This document shows, piece by piece, positions 43,989-53,009 of a stretch of 64,000 nucleotides of DNA. Origin of the DNA: Chitinophagaceae bacterium (GTDB lineage: Bacteria; Bacteroidota; Bacteroidia; Chitinophagales; Chitinophagaceae); contig JAIYAN010000015.1 of the NCBI GenBank assembly GCA_027489035.1, positions 62,001 to 126,000 on the forward strand. The letters run 5' to 3'. The notes under the pieces are model-generated. The model saw nothing but the letters and a program-made list of their open reading frames with translations. It was not told the origin of the DNA and ran no database searches. Each line of letters starts with the position of its first letter. Position 1 is the first letter of the stretch. Position numbers and translations under genes: made by a program.

Positions 43989-44906
43989 ATGTCAAAAAAA
44001 GGATTCATTTATCGTTATTTACTCATCTTAAAAAAGCTCAAACAGAAGCCTTATTCAACCTATGAAGAGATTGAAAGATATTTAGAGCATGAGTTTGATT
44101 TCATGCAATTGAAAGATGAGTCTATTGCTGTTGGGTTTTCAAAAAGAACATTTCAACGAGATATCAAAGAGATCAGAAGCATCTTTGGATTTGATATAGA
44201 ATTTTCAAAAAAAATAAAAGGGTATTTTATTTCAGAAAATGAATCTGAATCTGCAAGCTTCTCCAATTTGCTGGAAGCATTTGATTTATTCAATTCATTA
44301 AATATCACACATGATTTGCAGCCATTGGTTTTTGTTGAAAAGAAAAATGGTTCAGGAGCAGAGAATTTATATGGATTACTCCATGCCATAAAAAACAAAC
44401 TAAAAATCAAGTTTCAATACGAAAAGTTCTGGGAAAATGAAATAACGATTAGGCATACATCTCCAATAGCCTTGAAGGAATTTAAAAATCGCTGGTATTT
44501 ACTTGCTATGGATGAAAAAGATCATAAAATAAAAAGCTTTGCACTTGACAGATTATCGGACTTAGAAATTACCGATCAGAAGTTTAAGGTAAACAATGAA
44601 CATAATATTGCACTCAACTACCAACATTGTTATGGCATTATTCAACCAATGGATGGCCAACCGGAAGAAGTTATTTTATCATTTGAGCCTACACAAGGAA
44701 AATATATCAAATCATTACCACTGCATTCTTCACAGCAAATTTTACTTGATGATGGCAAGCAGTTTCAAATTAAATTAAAACTTTTCATTACCGAGGATTT
44801 CATCATGGAGCTTTTATCACATGGCAATAGGATTAAAGTGCTTCAACCAAAATCGCTGGTTGATGAAATGAAAACCATATTATTTGATGCGTACAAACAA
44901 TATTAA
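43989..44906 (+). CDS. WYL-domain transcriptional regulator
   Basis: 305 residues. N-terminal winged helix about 1-75 (SKRTFQRDIKEIRSIFGFDI), WYL domain about 125-225 (LKIKFQYEKFWENE, HTSPIALKEFKNRWYLLA, KIKSFALDRLSDLEI), and a WCX C-terminal extension to 305. WYL regulators bind nucleic-acid-like ligands and often control defense genes (for example CapW and BrxR). This one sits directly before a nuclease and a DUF262 protein on the same strand, and has palindromic candidate operators upstream. Repressor or activator cannot be told. Confidence 0.9.
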   Translation: MSKKGFIYRYLLILKKLKQKPYSTYEEIERYLEHEFDFMQLKDESIAVGFSKRTFQRDIKEIRSIFGFDIEFSKKIKGYFISENESESASFSNLLEAFDLFNSLNITHDLQPLVFVEKKNGSGAENLYGLLHAIKNKLKIKFQYEKFWENEITIRHTSPIALKEFKNRWYLLAMDEKDHKIKSFALDRLSDLEITDQKFKVNNEHNIALNYQHCYGIIQPMDGQPEEVILSFEPTQGKYIKSLPLHSSQQILLDDGKQFQIKLKLFITEDFIMELLSHGNRIKVLQPKSLVDEMKTILFDAYKQY

Positions 44907-45042
44907 GCATAGTGATGATTGTTTTCGGAAATAAGTAAAAGTTTTTAAACAAAAATAGGTTGAAAAAGAAATGTGTCAGATTGAAACTGATTTTTTTACA
45001 AAAGAAACTAAATCAAATTTAAAAGATTAAATTAACGTAATT

Positions 45043-46200
45043 ATGACAATCAATGAAATAAAACAACTATTTACTCAAGTAGATCAAATCGCTAATCATT
45101 ATAAAGAAATTTCCAGAATAACCGGAGATGATTTTAATATTTTTAAAACATTAAACCTTGAGTCTTCTGAAAATAAACTTCATTCAAAAATTTTAAAAGA
45201 GTTTCTTAACCCTAAAGGAACACATGGTCAAGGAGATTTATTCTTAAAAATATTTTTAGAACATCAAAAAATTCTTGATTTTGACAGTGAATCAGCATCT
45301 GCAGATTGTGAGATTCGTATCGGTAATATAAACACTGACTATACCGAGGGCGGTAGAATTGATATTGTTATAAAAGACGAAAATAATAAACAAATATTCA
45401 TTGAAAATAAAATTAATGCCACGGATCAAAAGAATCAACTGCTTAGATATTATAAATCCGATCCTAATGCTTATTTATTTTACCTAAATAAAGATGGAAG
45501 CAACCCAAGTGAAATTAGCACAAATGGTTTATCTCCAGAGAAATATAAGATTATATCATATAGCTATGATATAATCTCTTGGCTAGAAGAATGTAGAATG
45601 AAGGCAGTTTCGCTTCCTATAATTAGAGAAACAATCACTCAATATATTAATGTTTTAAAAATAATTACTAATCAAATAACAGATAATAAAATGAAAAATG
45701 ACATCAAAGATTTAATTGTACAAAATCCTGAGTATATAAATTCAATAGAAATCTGCTTTCAGGAGCTTCAAGATATCATTAAAGAAACAAAAAAAGAATT
45801 TATAAAATTAGTCAGTCCAACGTATCCATCATATGACACAATTAATTCTAATGAAGATATTATTCTCAAAACATACTTTCTAGAAGATATAAAGGGGTTT
45901 TATATCGGATATAAAACTTTAAAAGGAGATGAAGATATTAGCAATTCTGAAACTGTTAAAAAATATAACAAATTATTTAAGGAATTAGATAATCGTATCA
46001 ATGATAATTCCAATTACACAGCATATTTCTACCCAGATCCGTTTAAAAAAGGTCAAAAATTCGAAAACTTTGATAGAAAAGAAATATTAAAAATGAATTT
46101 AGATAAAGAGATTTTGAGAAATTATGCGACAACATTCATTCAAGATGAAAATCAAATACGACAAGCCTTTTTAAATCAAATAGAGAAGACCAAAAAATAA
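45043..46200 (+). CDS. PD-(D/E)XK nuclease superfamily protein (PDDEXK_4 type)
   Basis: 385 residues. Conserved N-terminal SSENKLHSKILKEFLNPKG (41-59) and the nuclease core GGRIDIVIKDENNKQIFIENK (103-123): Asp107, then Glu121 and Lys123 as D-x13-E-x-K. The Gln/Asn-rich helix after it, DQKNQLLRYY, also fits. The last 200 residues are a helical domain. Proteins of this family cut DNA or RNA and are often found in defense islands. The gene starts 136 bases after the WYL gene. Between them a weak 4-bp hairpin (44976-44990) is followed by a T run, so partial termination is possible. Confidence 0.88.
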   Translation: MTINEIKQLFTQVDQIANHYKEISRITGDDFNIFKTLNLESSENKLHSKILKEFLNPKGTHGQGDLFLKIFLEHQKILDFDSESASADCEIRIGNINTDYTEGGRIDIVIKDENNKQIFIENKINATDQKNQLLRYYKSDPNAYLFYLNKDGSNPSEISTNGLSPEKYKIISYSYDIISWLEECRMKAVSLPIIRETITQYINVLKIITNQITDNKMKNDIKDLIVQNPEYINSIEICFQELQDIIKETKKEFIKLVSPTYPSYDTINSNEDIILKTYFLEDIKGFYIGYKTLKGDEDISNSETVKKYNKLFKELDNRINDNSNYTAYFYPDPFKKGQKFENFDRKEILKMNLDKEILRNYATTFIQDENQIRQAFLNQIEKTKK

Positions 46201-46219
46201 AAAAAATAAACATTCTAAA

Positions 46220-47893
46220 ATGAATAACATAGAAGAAATATTTAAACCAGAGAGTAAAAGTATTAAGCAAATTTTTGGAGATATAGATGCGTTTTATCAA
46301 ATGCCAATTTACCAACGTCCCTATTCATGGGACAAAGAACGTATTGTACAACTTTGGTATGACATTTTAGAAGCCCATAAAAACAATAAAGAAGATGAAA
46401 CTATTGACTCCAATTATTTTTTAGGCTCAGTAGTTGTTGTCAAGAAGAGCGATAGTTATGAGGTAGTTGATGGACAACAACGACTGACGACACTGACTAT
46501 TCTGTTTTGCACACTTAGAGACTTGAATATTGATTTAAATCAAAAAAAAATTATCAATAATAGCATAAGGGATTTGGTGGAAAGCAAGGAACGACTAAAA
46601 CTCACTACACATTTAAATAACCAGGCACTGTTTGAAGAAACAATAATAAAAGGAATTAATTTCAATGCTTCAAAAAAAGAATTAGCTGAGAATCGTTTTT
46701 TACAAACAGCCTTTTATTTCAAAGAATTAATTTTAAAGGCACAGCAAAAAGAAGAAGAAGATTTTATACCCGATTTTGGAGAATTCATAGACTATCTTTT
46801 TAATAAAACTACAATGATTCGTATTGTTTGTTTTAATGAAGGGTTCGCTATAAAATTATTTACAGTACTTAATGACAGGGGACTAGATTTAACCCCGGCT
46901 GACATAATAAAAGCGTATTTGTTACAAAACATTAGTAATGAAATTCAAAGAAATAGTTTTGTAGAAGTTTGGAAACGCATTGAAAATACATGCAAACTTT
47001 CAAACGAGAGCCTTATGACTTTATTCAATCTATATCTATACTATTTAAAAAATGAAAATCCAAAGAGATCATTACAAGAAGAATTAAAAGAACAATTTAA
47101 AAGCAAAGTCCCACAAACAATCATTCTGGACATTGAAAAGTTTGCCAATAATATTCTGGAGATAAATTCAAGCAGTAAGGACAAGGATATTTCAATGTTA
47201 AAATACTTGCCTCAAACAATATATTGGAAATCTATTTTAGCGACAGCAAAACAAATAGAGCACCCCGATTATTCGGAAATTAAAAATCTTATTTCAAAAT
47301 ACTATTACCAAAGTTGGATTTCGAATGGCACTTCCAATAGAATCAAGCAAACGTCTTTTAACATACTTAAAAAGGTAAAATCTAAAGCAAGTGTAAGCGA
47401 GATAAAGGACTTGGTCATTGAAAATTTAAGCAAATACGACAATTACATTGACTTTTTAAATAATGAAAATGCTTATTGGCTGAAATGGCACAAGCCTCTA
47501 CTCCTTTCATTAGAATATTACGAACATGATGTGAAGGAGTTTGTACCCATTTCAAGTGATTTACACACCGAACATATATTACCAAAAGAATGGAACAGGA
47601 AAGATTTAAATTGGTCTGACAACTTCAGTGAAGAAACAGCAAAACCGTTACTCAATAGTTTAGGTAACTTAACATTGCTGTCAGGCACTAAAAACATACT
47701 GGCAAGCAACCGTAACTATTCTGATAAAACTGAAATTTATAATGGAAATAGCGGTAAAGGATTTGACGGCAAAACTTCATTTGAAATAACTAAAGATGTG
47801 ATAAATAAATATAACAATTGGACAAGCGAAACAATAGCAGAACGTTACCAATGGATACTTAATAAAACGAGAGAAATATTTGACATTGAATAA
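46220..47893 (+). CDS. DUF262 and DUF1524 protein, GmrSD/SspE-like
   Basis: 557 residues. DUF262 (ParB/sulfiredoxin-like) at 12-240 with YQRPYSW (31-37) and the DGQQRLT motif (84-90); DGQQR is needed for NTP use in SspE and GmrS. DUF1524 HNH-like domain about 440-545 with H449-x-E-H452-ILP, LGNLTLLSG and SNRNYSDKTEIY. In GmrSD, SspE and BrxU the first domain senses modified DNA with NTP hydrolysis and the second cleaves it. It follows the nuclease gene by 19 bases, so they are one operon, and a terminator follows at 47923. Confidence 0.9.
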   Translation: MNNIEEIFKPESKSIKQIFGDIDAFYQMPIYQRPYSWDKERIVQLWYDILEAHKNNKEDETIDSNYFLGSVVVVKKSDSYEVVDGQQRLTTLTILFCTLRDLNIDLNQKKIINNSIRDLVESKERLKLTTHLNNQALFEETIIKGINFNASKKELAENRFLQTAFYFKELILKAQQKEEEDFIPDFGEFIDYLFNKTTMIRIVCFNEGFAIKLFTVLNDRGLDLTPADIIKAYLLQNISNEIQRNSFVEVWKRIENTCKLSNESLMTLFNLYLYYLKNENPKRSLQEELKEQFKSKVPQTIILDIEKFANNILEINSSSKDKDISMLKYLPQTIYWKSILATAKQIEHPDYSEIKNLISKYYYQSWISNGTSNRIKQTSFNILKKVKSKASVSEIKDLVIENLSKYDNYIDFLNNENAYWLKWHKPLLLSLEYYEHDVKEFVPISSDLHTEHILPKEWNRKDLNWSDNFSEETAKPLLNSLGNLTLLSGTKNILASNRNYSDKTEIYNGNSGKGFDGKTSFEITKDVINKYNNWTSETIAERYQWILNKTREIFDIE

Positions 47894-47922
47894 TAAAGCC
47901 TGCCACCAAATCAGATTTCATC

Positions 47923-47957
47923 AAAAGCCTTGAAGTTCAGTCTTCCAAGGCTTTTTT
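47923..47957 (+). terminator. Terminator of the defense-like operon
   Basis: AAAAGCCTTGAAG / CTTCCAAGGCTT with six-base loop, then T run to 47957. It marks the right end of the island on the plus strand. Confidence 0.85.
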
Positions 47958-48074
47958 ATTTTCCTTGAAATTTAAACGTCATATTTTGGCACTATGTAAT
48001 ATTAATTTTACAATTCAATATACAGAGTTTCTAGAAGCTTTATTTTCCGTTTGATTTAATTATTTTCAAACATT

Positions 48075-51000
48075 TTATTTCGGAGAAAGCTCTAACGAAT
48101 CTTCCGCAGCAATACGTTTTCTACTTTTGAAAATGTCTGTTATTTTGTTCATGTCTTTTCTATACGAAAGCTGCAAACCCGAACGGTTTCGTTGGTTTAA
48201 TGTAAAATCTATACTACTTCTGTTGAAGCCAACTACTCGAAGAGAGCCATCTTTATTAATTGCCCATTCTATCGTAATATCTGGTGTTAATAAACCTTTT
48301 CTCTCCAATTGCTGTGTATACGTAGGGTTGTTATAATCTAAATTTCCACCCACCAACATTACTAGTCTTTTATTCAATAATATCTTTAAACCCGCACGAA
48401 TATTGGCTTGTAGTGTTGATGCGCTTTTTTGTAAATCCAATGTTGGGTTGATGTCTATGTACGTTGATAATATCCCTTTTGTTGCTTTTTCAAGCTCTTT
48501 ATTAAAGAATGTGGTTAACAAACTTGATACCATACCGCCAATGGTGTTGGTAATTAACGTACTTGCATTTCCTTGCGTTAAAAAGTTTTGATTGCCAAAG
48601 ATGAAAGTATTGAACAACAGCAAACTCGCCACTTGTTTATTCATTTCATTTTCATCATTTTTAAACTCCGCAAGTCGCTTTACAATAATGTCGTTTCTTC
48701 TTGCTTCACTATTTTCGGGCAGTTCAAAATCAAATTTTACTGTTGGTTTTTGCAAAACACCAGATAAATGGGCTATGATTTTTATATTCGTTTTTTGTAC
48801 AAAACCGTTGTTTGATGCCAATACACTTAAATCGACATTTTGAGCATCATAGTTTGCATCGATGTCAATCAATGCTTGGTAAGGATCTCCGTTCCAAGAA
48901 ATATTTCCACGATTTAGGGTAAAAGGGTAGGTGAGAAATGTTTGGAAATTAAAAGTGTATTCTCCTTTTGTAAGCGCATAATTCCCCCTGATTTTTAACG
49001 GCTCCACATTGCCAAAACTAATCGCGAAGTTTCCATTGCCTTGACCTTTTATGACATCACCTGTTTCCTCATCTAAAATTACATCTACCTTGCAAGCAGG
49101 ATTTGCTTTTATGTTTAGCGAGATAAGTATATTGGTATTATCCGTATTTGGCTTCTCTTTTATTTCTTTACCAAACTTTACAAAATCAATATAGTTGACC
49201 GTGCTGGCCTCCAATTGATCTGAAGTAGAAATATATACATGGCTTGTATCAACACTCATTGGCTCACCCGAAATGTTCATTTTTAAATTATTCAATTTGC
49301 CATTCAAATTAAATTTTACATTGCCTATGATGTTGCCATAAAATTGTGCATTGTCTTGCTTTTTTGTATTTAATAACGATAATTTATCTGACTCCACTGT
49401 CAAATTCTTGAATTCAAAATCATCAAAAAACTGGTGTGATATTTTGCCGTTTAAGGTTGCGGTGTTTTTTAAAGAATCGCTAATGTTGATTAAATTAAAA
49501 TCTATTTCATTTGCTTTAAAAATAATGGGCTGATGATTTATGAAATAACGTACTTGTGTAAATTCGGATTTTAGGATGCCGTTATTTATCATTGCATTTC
49601 CAACAATTGTTCTATTATTCGGTCCGCCAGAAATTACAAGGTCTGTTGTAGCGTCTCCTTCCAATTGAGAAAAAACATCACTCAAATAAGGCTCCAATAA
49701 CGATAAATTTATTTTCTTCCCTTTTATAGAGGTCATCAATTGCTTATCGCTGCTGTCTTTGTAATTGTATTGCCCATCTATATCAAAAATGTTTGTTGTA
49801 TCGTTACTTTTCGCTCTGTATTCAACCAACCCTGTTTGCGCATTTGAAATACCATTCATGAAGATGTTTCCAACCAATTTCTTTTCAATCATTAAGCTAT
49901 CCACCTTGCCCATGAAATCAACATTCATTTTTCCAAATGGATCGTTTACATTAACTGTTCCGGATAGTTTTCCTTTTAGTTCGGGATCGGTAAAAAGCAA
50001 TGGAATAAAATCTTCCAACTTAATGTCATTCAATTCTGCTTTTATATTGGAATGATTATTGATTTCATCCAAACTTGTTGAAATGGAAATGCTTTCCTTA
50101 TCATGTGTTAAACTGATTTCGCTGGCACTAACCACATTTCGCCTCAACGTAATTTCTCCGTTTTCTTTGAGTTGCCATTTTTTTTCGTTGATGACAAATG
50201 TAGATGGATAAAATTGCATTGAAGCCCCATCCGAATAAGTTGTTACCAATGCATGCAAATCAGCTTCATTCATAGATCCGCTTGTGCTTGTTTTTAAAGC
50301 AATTTCGGAGCTATCGTTTTTAGAAACAAATGATAGCTCACTATTTGGAAATGTTAAGCTGTCTGAAAGTATTATTTTTTCAACATCAATTTTTGCAGAT
50401 AGGTTTTTTAAATTCCCTTTTCCATCAATTAGTATATTATTAAAATGCTTTTCCTCATATCCAAAATCAGGAATATCGGCTTGAACATTCAATTCATTTT
50501 TGCTCAGATTTAAGTTCCCTTTGATGTTTGCATCATTACCGCCGGATAAATTTTTATTGATTAGACTCAAATAATCTTGAATGTTATTGGTTTGGATGTC
50601 AAAATCAAATTCCTGATTGCTTACAAATTTTTTAGGTTCGCTAATATAGCTTGGATAATATTTATGTAAAAACAATTTGAAGGCATCGGGCAATTCCATT
50701 ATTTTAAATTTGCCAATTATAGATGCATTTATTTCATTAGAAACTAAAGAAAGTGTTTTGGTGTTTCCTTCTAACGAAGAACTTAGCATTAGCTTTTCAA
50801 AAGATAATTTATTGTTGTCGTTACTCAAATTTGCATCAAATATTTCGGCTTGTCCCAAAAAATCATCAATATTACTTCCACTAAAATTCAAATTAAATTT
50901 TCCGCCAAAAGATAAATTTTGTTTAGAAATTTTTAAGTTTTTCAAATTTGCTTTTTCTACATCAGCTTGTAAATTGAAACCAATTTTATCTGGATAAAAG

Positions 51001-52754
51001 CCAATTTCACCAGCAAGATTATTAATGATTAAGTTGGAATCCAATATGCTTACACTTCCTGTGAATTTGTTGTTTTTAAAACTACCATTTGTTCTAATAT
51101 TTTGATAGTTGTATCCATTAAATTCAAATTGAGGAAGTATGCCCTTAAAGCTATTTTTGATATTGTTTAGTGCGAAGCCCGACCCTTCAATATTTCCATC
51201 CAAAGAAATTCTACCAAATAGTTTGTTGTTAATAAACTCACCCAAATTGAATCTTGTAGTTTTTAAGTTCCCACTATATGTTGGAATTCCTTTTTCTGGT
51301 AAAACAAATTTAATATTACTTTGAATATTGCCTAAATCCGTATTGATAATTCCATCTGCAACAAAATTATGTACAAAACCCGTAAATTGACCTTTAAAAT
51401 AGATATTCCCCAAACGAAATAATTGAGGTTCTTTTATTTTTGAAATTGATGGAATAAATTGCGTTAACTCATAAAAATTTGTTGTTGAACCTGTAGAGTT
51501 AAATACCAAATATAGATTGTCTATATCTGGGATGTTTTTCAAATCTAAATCGCCTTTTATAATGGTTTGATTCGATTTCAAATAGGCGTTTTTTATTTTG
51601 AGTCTATCTATTGTACCATTTACCAAACCATCTATTTTAACCAATCTATGCCAATCCTTAAGTTCCGGAGCAAAAAAAGCAATATCATCCGTATGCACAT
51701 TTGACTCTTTTAAATCACCTTGTAATTTGACATTGGTGATGAAATTTTTCATGTCCTCATTGAAATCTGAATAGTGCATGGCATAGTAATTGCCAATTCG
51801 GCTTTTGTTGGTAATGATGTCTAGATTTTTAAACTCCATTACATCGCCATTCATTTTTACATTTGCCTCGAGTTTTTTTACGTTAAAACCACAACTTTCT
51901 TTGGTGCCTATATTTACTTTTGCAATAAGTTCATTGTTGCTATAAACGGCATCTTCAATGGTTCCATTTATTTTGTCAAACTTAAAATGTAATTCATCAA
52001 ATCGATCCGTGTATTTTTTTCTTGTTGTGAATTCATCATTCAAAAAAGCGCCATCGGTAATGTTTATTTTTTTGATGGAAACCAGTAGTGTGCTTTTTTC
52101 TGCTGGTTTTGTTTTTGTTGCAGCAGCTAATTTTTGTTTCTCTGCTAAAGTTCTCGAACCATCATAATTATATAACGAAAAGACGGGTTTTACGAGATTG
52201 ATTTGATCTATTTTAAACTCATTTTTATTGAAATTCGTTTCTTTAATATTAACACTCAAATCTTGTATAGAAGCATTCATATCTTCTCCTATCCAATAAT
52301 CAGACGAAATGAAACTTAGATTTTTTATCCTTAATTTTTTTAGATCTAAAACCAAATTAGACTTACGCTTGTCTTTTTTGGGCTCTGAAAAATAATCTAA
52401 AATGAATTGATAATTCCATTCTTTTGAATGCCTTTGCACATGAATTTTAGCATCATTCAATTGAATGTCTTTTAATGTAATGTTGTTTTTGGTAAAAAAC
52501 CAATCGTTTACATTTACCATTGCAGAACCCGCATACAATAAGGTGTCTTTTGAACGATCTTCTATCAGCAGTTTTTTAAACTGTAGTTTATAAAAAAAAG
52601 TAAAATCAACAGATTCAATCGAAACTTTAGTGTGTAATTTATTTGATAAGTTAGTTGTTACCTTTTTTACCAGCCAAGTTTGAACAGAAGGTACATGAAG
52701 CAGCCCGTACAAACTAAATATTAAAAATAGGAGTACGATGATAATGCGGGACAA
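48075..52754 (-). CDS. tamB: TamB/DUF490 domain protein (AsmA-like lipid-transport bridge)
   Basis: 1559 residues. N-terminal membrane helix about 2-22 (IIIVLLFLIFSLYGLLHV), then a very long array of alternating strands with AsmA-like repeats (TGNAI, LKNLKIS, GNIEGSG), and a C-terminal DUF490/TamB domain (about 1180-1510) with YTFNFQTFLTYPFTLNRGNISWNGDPYQALIDIDANY noted in pieces here. TamB-like proteins span the periplasm as a hydrophobic groove and carry phospholipids to the outer membrane. No TamA is adjacent. Ends with a basic tail. Confidence 0.92.
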   Translation of the reverse strand: MSRIIIVLLFLIFSLYGLLHVPSVQTWLVKKVTTNLSNKLHTKVSIESVDFTFFYKLQFKKLLIEDRSKDTLLYAGSAMVNVNDWFFTKNNITLKDIQLNDAKIHVQRHSKEWNYQFILDYFSEPKKDKRKSNLVLDLKKLRIKNLSFISSDYWIGEDMNASIQDLSVNIKETNFNKNEFKIDQINLVKPVFSLYNYDGSRTLAEKQKLAAATKTKPAEKSTLLVSIKKINITDGAFLNDEFTTRKKYTDRFDELHFKFDKINGTIEDAVYSNNELIAKVNIGTKESCGFNVKKLEANVKMNGDVMEFKNLDIITNKSRIGNYYAMHYSDFNEDMKNFITNVKLQGDLKESNVHTDDIAFFAPELKDWHRLVKIDGLVNGTIDRLKIKNAYLKSNQTIIKGDLDLKNIPDIDNLYLVFNSTGSTTNFYELTQFIPSISKIKEPQLFRLGNIYFKGQFTGFVHNFVADGIINTDLGNIQSNIKFVLPEKGIPTYSGNLKTTRFNLGEFINNKLFGRISLDGNIEGSGFALNNIKNSFKGILPQFEFNGYNYQNIRTNGSFKNNKFTGSVSILDSNLIINNLAGEIGFYPDKIGFNLQADVEKANLKNLKISKQNLSFGGKFNLNFSGSNIDDFLGQAEIFDANLSNDNNKLSFEKLMLSSSLEGNTKTLSLVSNEINASIIGKFKIMELPDAFKLFLHKYYPSYISEPKKFVSNQEFDFDIQTNNIQDYLSLINKNLSGGNDANIKGNLNLSKNELNVQADIPDFGYEEKHFNNILIDGKGNLKNLSAKIDVEKIILSDSLTFPNSELSFVSKNDSSEIALKTSTSGSMNEADLHALVTTYSDGASMQFYPSTFVINEKKWQLKENGEITLRRNVVSASEISLTHDKESISISTSLDEINNHSNIKAELNDIKLEDFIPLLFTDPELKGKLSGTVNVNDPFGKMNVDFMGKVDSLMIEKKLVGNIFMNGISNAQTGLVEYRAKSNDTTNIFDIDGQYNYKDSSDKQLMTSIKGKKINLSLLEPYLSDVFSQLEGDATTDLVISGGPNNRTIVGNAMINNGILKSEFTQVRYFINHQPIIFKANEIDFNLINISDSLKNTATLNGKISHQFFDDFEFKNLTVESDKLSLLNTKKQDNAQFYGNIIGNVKFNLNGKLNNLKMNISGEPMSVDTSHVYISTSDQLEASTVNYIDFVKFGKEIKEKPNTDNTNILISLNIKANPACKVDVILDEETGDVIKGQGNGNFAISFGNVEPLKIRGNYALTKGEYTFNFQTFLTYPFTLNRGNISWNGDPYQALIDIDANYDAQNVDLSVLASNNGFVQKTNIKIIAHLSGVLQKPTVKFDFELPENSEARRNDIIVKRLAEFKNDENEMNKQVASLLLFNTFIFGNQNFLTQGNASTLITNTIGGMVSSLLTTFFNKELEKATKGILSTYIDINPTLDLQKSASTLQANIRAGLKILLNKRLVMLVGGNLDYNNPTYTQQLERKGLLTPDITIEWAINKDGSLRVVGFNRSSIDFTLNQRNRSGLQLSYRKDMNKITDIFKSRKRIAAEDSLELSPK

Positions 52755-53009
52755 TATTTTAAAAAATTGTTTCAGCTTTTATGGGTTATTTGTAAAATTA
52801 ACCAATCAAATTCTAAGATGAACTCAATTTAAATCAAATTCAACTTTTTTTTACAATATTTTATGTGATAGCATAGTTTGTTTTTGGTCATATTTAATCC
52901 CATCTTTTACAATAATCGCTTTGTATTGGAAATTTTATTGTAGCTATTTCATACTTTTAGCCTTTATATTTTTAAACTATAGCTGTCACAAAATTCAAAA
53001 TTTTCATTC

